From Alkalihalobacillus trypoxylicola (lineage in GTDB: Bacteria > Bacillota > Bacilli > Bacillales > Bacillaceae_D), in NCBI RefSeq assembly GCF_001590785.1, contig NZ_LTAO01000011.1, forward strand, positions 1 through 57,998: a DNA stretch of 57,998 nt, given 5' to 3'. The notes beneath the pieces are model-generated. The model was not told the origin of the DNA and searched no databases. It was given only the letters and a program-made list of their open reading frames with translations. Numbering within the stretch: position 1 is the first letter of the stretch; every line of letters begins with the position of its first letter. Of this stretch, positions 55,996 through 57,998 are shown one piece after another. A program made the position numbers and the translations under genes.

Positions 55996-56262
55996 ATGAT
56001 GAAGTGGGTTTAAGTGAACGAAACCTACCATTCATTATAAAAAATGTATTGAATGTTTCCTAAATCACTTGTTGATTGTAACGGCAGGTAGTGACTCCCG
56101 AAGGAAAAGCGGAGTGTGAAGATCCACTCTGACGCAGCTCTGCATAGTCTGAGTTAGCTGAAAACAAGCCTTTGGGAAAGCATCTACCTAAAGTGGAAAT
56201 CAAAAACCAAATCGTTCCGTTCTCATTAAAAGTTAAAAGTGATGAAATTGATTCAAGTGAAA
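55996..56262 (-). repeat. Structured dispersed repeat, copy C (inverted)
   Basis: Same element as copies A and B (3688-4190), on the opposite strand and more diverged. Helix-forming arms TTGATT/AATCAA and AGGTAG/CTACCT are retained; the inner hairpin reads ACTCAGAC/GTCAGAGT with one mismatch. Ends are again TTCACTTAAACCCACTTCATC-like and TTCACTTGAATCAATTTCAT-like, i.e. the unit is bounded by similar direct repeats of about 20 bp. It starts one base after yppC. The 73-codon minus-strand frame here is not a gene. Confidence 0.85.
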
Positions 56263-56335
56263 GGGAAAATTGGTTGGACAAAACCTGTTTCTAAATCATG
56301 TCATTTAGGGAATGGGTGCATACAAAGACAATGAA

Positions 56336-56371
56336 CAGGCCCTTCCTTCTTTTAAGTAAGAAGGGGGCCTG
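56336..56371. terminator. Strong hairpin downstream of yppC
   Basis: CAGGCCC-TTC arm pairs with GAAG-GGGGCCTG; no clear T-run. A second hairpin, GGAAAACA/TGTTTTTCC (56468-56487), lies between it and sspM and could end sspM transcription. The rest of 56263-56571 shows no gene. Confidence 0.6.
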
Positions 56372-56571
56372 TTGAATGTTGAAGAACCTCTATAAAGTCA
56401 CGTAACTTAGAGAACTGTTAATGACCTAAGACCAAGTGAACTTTTCAATTATGATGGAAGTTCATAGGAAAACAATCGTGTTTTTCCGAGAATTAGTAAT
56501 AGGTAAAACGCTATTCACTGCTTTAAATCTTTACAATAACTAGAAAATGGTAAGTTTTCCTTGTTCGTGTT

Positions 56572-56685
56572 TTAAGTGGAAGGTCGGTTAGGTCCTCCTA
56601 GCTTTTTATCTAGGATATTATTTTTCTTCGTCTGTTGCTTACTTTCTTTGGACGGTTGCTGTTGTTTGGATTGATTTTCAGCCAT
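56572..56685 (-). CDS. sspM: Small acid-soluble spore protein M family
   Basis: A 37-codon gene with a strong ribosome site (AAAGGAGG) 7 nt before its ATG at 56685. The product is Gln/Lys-rich at the N-terminus and ends in ILDKKLGGPNRPST, which matches from memory the C-terminus of B. subtilis SspM (34 aa). SspM is made in the forespore, and sspM lies in the same ypp region of B. subtilis. No sigma-G promoter was resolved. Confidence 0.85.
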   Translation of the reverse strand: MAENQSKQQQPSKESKQQTKKNNILDKKLGGPNRPST

Positions 56686-56885
56686 ATTTTTACCTCCTTT
56701 CAGGATTGATAGGATTAGCATTTGACGTTTTCCTATTTAAATATACATAATCCAACACGCTTAGCTCTTTCTGACTAGTTAAGACTTTCTTTGCCGAAAC
56801 ACTTCTAGTTTTGTCATGAGAGAAGGTTTTGCAGAAATAAACGTGAATATCTTTATGTATCAAAAGTAAAACGGAGGGATGTAAG

Positions 56886-57419
56886 ATGAGTCCATTATTA
56901 AAAACAAAGGAAGTATCTGAACGCTTATCGGTCAATCCTACAACGATCCAAAGATGGGTAAAATATTTTAATCTTCCTTGTGTAACCAATGAGCATGGAC
57001 ATTATTTCTTTACTGAGGATCAAGTTCAATGGCTTCTCGATATTAAGCACCAATTAAATGAAGGAAAAAAAATGCGTGAAGTAGAAATTACGATAGAAGG
57101 AAAGACTTGTAAAGCAAATTTAGGAAAAAAAGAAAGAATAGCAACGGAGCAGTATGAGCATAAATTAGAGCAGGTTTTAGACCGTGTCTTATTTTTAGAG
57201 CAACAGCTAAGCAAAAAAGCAGATGAAGTGGTGAGCTATCAGTTATTAAAGCATCGTTCTGAAATAGATGAAATGATGAACATGCTAACAAGGCTTGAGC
57301 AACGATTGGAAAAAATGGAAAGGACAAATGCAGCGAGTGCGGAGTCTGAATTACCTTTAGTAGTCGGAGGAGAGCCAAAAAAACGCTGGAAAAACTTTGT
57401 TCAAATGTTTACATTGTAA
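56886..57419 (+). CDS. racA: Chromosome-anchoring protein RacA
   Basis: About 177 aa. N-terminal MerR-type winged HTH (TKEVSERLSVNPTTIQRW, residues 7-24; LPCVTNEHGHYFF), then a long coiled coil (about 80-145, with EQQLSKKADEVVSYQLLKHR) and a basic C-terminus GEPKKRWKNFVQMF. RacA binds GC-rich sites near the origin and tethers them to DivIVA at the pole in sporulation. ATG 56886 follows GGAGGGATG. In B. subtilis racA lies elsewhere on the chromosome. A plain MerR-like regulator is the alternative. Confidence 0.85.
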   Translation: MSPLLKTKEVSERLSVNPTTIQRWVKYFNLPCVTNEHGHYFFTEDQVQWLLDIKHQLNEGKKMREVEITIEGKTCKANLGKKERIATEQYEHKLEQVLDRVLFLEQQLSKKADEVVSYQLLKHRSEIDEMMNMLTRLEQRLEKMERTNAASAESELPLVVGGEPKKRWKNFVQMFTL

Positions 57420-57475
57420 AAAACCTCTATTCAAGATACGTAAATTTTGTTACGATTTTGGCGGAGGTGTCAATC

Positions 57476-57862
57476 ATGACAGATGAACAATTAAAAACAC
57501 TTCGTCAAATAAACCAAGCTCTTTTGGAAAAAAATCAATTTGCTAAGGAGTTTTTTTTAGATATTAAAGAAAAGGAAAACTATGAGCCAGATTTTTTTGG
57601 AACAGTTAAACCTTTCACAGATGAAGTGACTCAGCTAAGTATGGAATGGCATGAGCTAGCGACTATTATGGTAGCAGAAAAAAAGCCAAAGCAGCTGTTT
57701 AGTCAGCAACTCGAGCAAACCGTTGATAATTTTGAAACCGTCGCTATAAAATCATTTTATCCGAAAACAAGTAGAAAGAATCAACTTGAAACGTTTAAAT
57801 CTGTAGAATATGTGCTGCGACAATTAGATGATGTCTTAAATACTTCCGGGTCCAACCATTAA
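57476..57862 (+). CDS. yppE: DUF1798 protein YppE
   Basis: About 128 aa, helical bundle. Landmarks: LRQINQALLEKNQFAKEFF, DFFGTVKPFTDEV, FYPKTSRKNQLETFKSVEYV. Matches B. subtilis YppE (about 123 aa), function unknown. ATG 57476 follows GGAGGTG at proper spacing; the frame is open from 57458 upstream of that site. Confidence 0.9.
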   Translation: MTDEQLKTLRQINQALLEKNQFAKEFFLDIKEKENYEPDFFGTVKPFTDEVTQLSMEWHELATIMVAEKKPKQLFSQQLEQTVDNFETVAIKSFYPKTSRKNQLETFKSVEYVLRQLDDVLNTSGSNH

Positions 57863-57900
57863 TTTAATACCCTTTAATAAAAGCCACTGTGGGAAAATAC

Positions 57901-57998
57901 TGGGCTGACCCCAAAAAGTGAGACAAATATAAAACACCTTTAAGTAGAAATCGGTTATTGTTAACCTAAAGAATACTTGGAGGTGTTTTTTCTATGGG
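57901..57998 (+). mobile_element. Left end of an IS3-family insertion sequence (partial)
   Basis: Starts with TGGGCTGACCCCAAAAAGTG, the TG-initiated terminal repeat typical of the IS3 family (IS150-type). A GGAGGTG site at about 57979-57985 leads to ATG 57994, the expected start of orfA, of which only ATGGG is in the window. It lies 38 bp after yppE, where B. subtilis has further ypp genes. Confidence 0.75.

Noticed and set aside
56060-56281. 73-codon minus-strand frame
   Set aside because: Product of repeat copy C; no ribosome site and no independent support.
56690-56989. 99-codon minus-strand frame
   Set aside because: It overlaps the racA start and the sspM upstream region; no ribosome site, and racA has clear domain support.

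Overview
The window is a contiguous piece of the chromosome of a low-GC, endospore-forming Bacillaceae. Gene order follows Bacillus subtilis from mtrA/mtrB (folE, TRAP) through the aro-trp-his-tyr supraoperon, qcrABC, dapB-mgsA-bshBA-cca-birA, panBCD, dinG, asnS-dnaD-nth, ponA-recU and yppC/yppE. Sporulation-linked genes (ypjB, sspM, racA) and bacillithiol genes (bshA, bshB1) fit this. Futalosine-pathway menaquinone genes (mqnA and a UbiA-type MqnP) sit inside the heptaprenyl diphosphate synthase locus, and this points to the Alkalihalobacillus/Halalkalibacter side of the family rather than Bacillus sensu stricto. The genus is an inference.

Layout. 1-1130: possible IS200/IS605-type end, then folE-mtrB. 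1140-6110: hepS-menG-mqnP-[two tandem structured repeats]-mqnA-hepT, polyprenyl and menaquinone synthesis. 6119-7559: ndk, cheR. 7741-20338: aroC-aroB-aroH, then a TRAP-controlled trp leader, trpEDCFBA, hisC, tyrA and aroA, which together take the shikimate pathway through chorismate to Trp, Tyr and Phe. 20339-20825: a non-coding stretch with a strong candidate small RNA on the minus strand and an isolated T-box-like motif. 20826-26802: an unrecognised gene, ypiA, ypiB, ypiF and the menaquinol:cytochrome c reductase qcrABC. 26949-30386: ypjA, ypjB, a yugP-type protease and ypjC (minus). 30462-35995: ypjD, dapB, mgsA, bshB1, bshA, cca, birA. 36016-43555: panBCD behind a leader RNA, a TPR gene with a hairpin-masked ribosome site, dinG and an amidohydrolase. 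43923-51548: ypmB, asnS, dnaD, nth, ypoC and a tandem dynamin (dynA). 51602-54874: ponA and recU on the minus strand. 55018-57862: yppC, a third repeat copy, sspM (minus), racA and yppE. 57901-end: left end of an IS3-family element.

Connections. mtrB encodes the TRAP protein that should bind the eleven-triplet site ahead of trpE, so regulator and target are both in the window. hepS/hepT supply the prenyl tail, mqnP/mqnA belong to menaquinone head-group synthesis, and qcrABC uses the finished quinone. The amidohydrolase after dinG is a plausible aminofutalosine deaminase for the same pathway.

Less ordinary content: a minus-strand RNA gene (about 20350-20455) with a consensus promoter, a C-rich loop able to pair with Shine-Dalgarno sequences, and two CcpA-like boxes; a family of about 245-bp structured repeats (two in tandem, one at 56 kb); a hairpin that buries the ribosome site of the TPR gene; a perfect palindrome over the asnS -10 box; and an attenuator-like leader before panB. 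No tRNA, rRNA or CRISPR array was seen.
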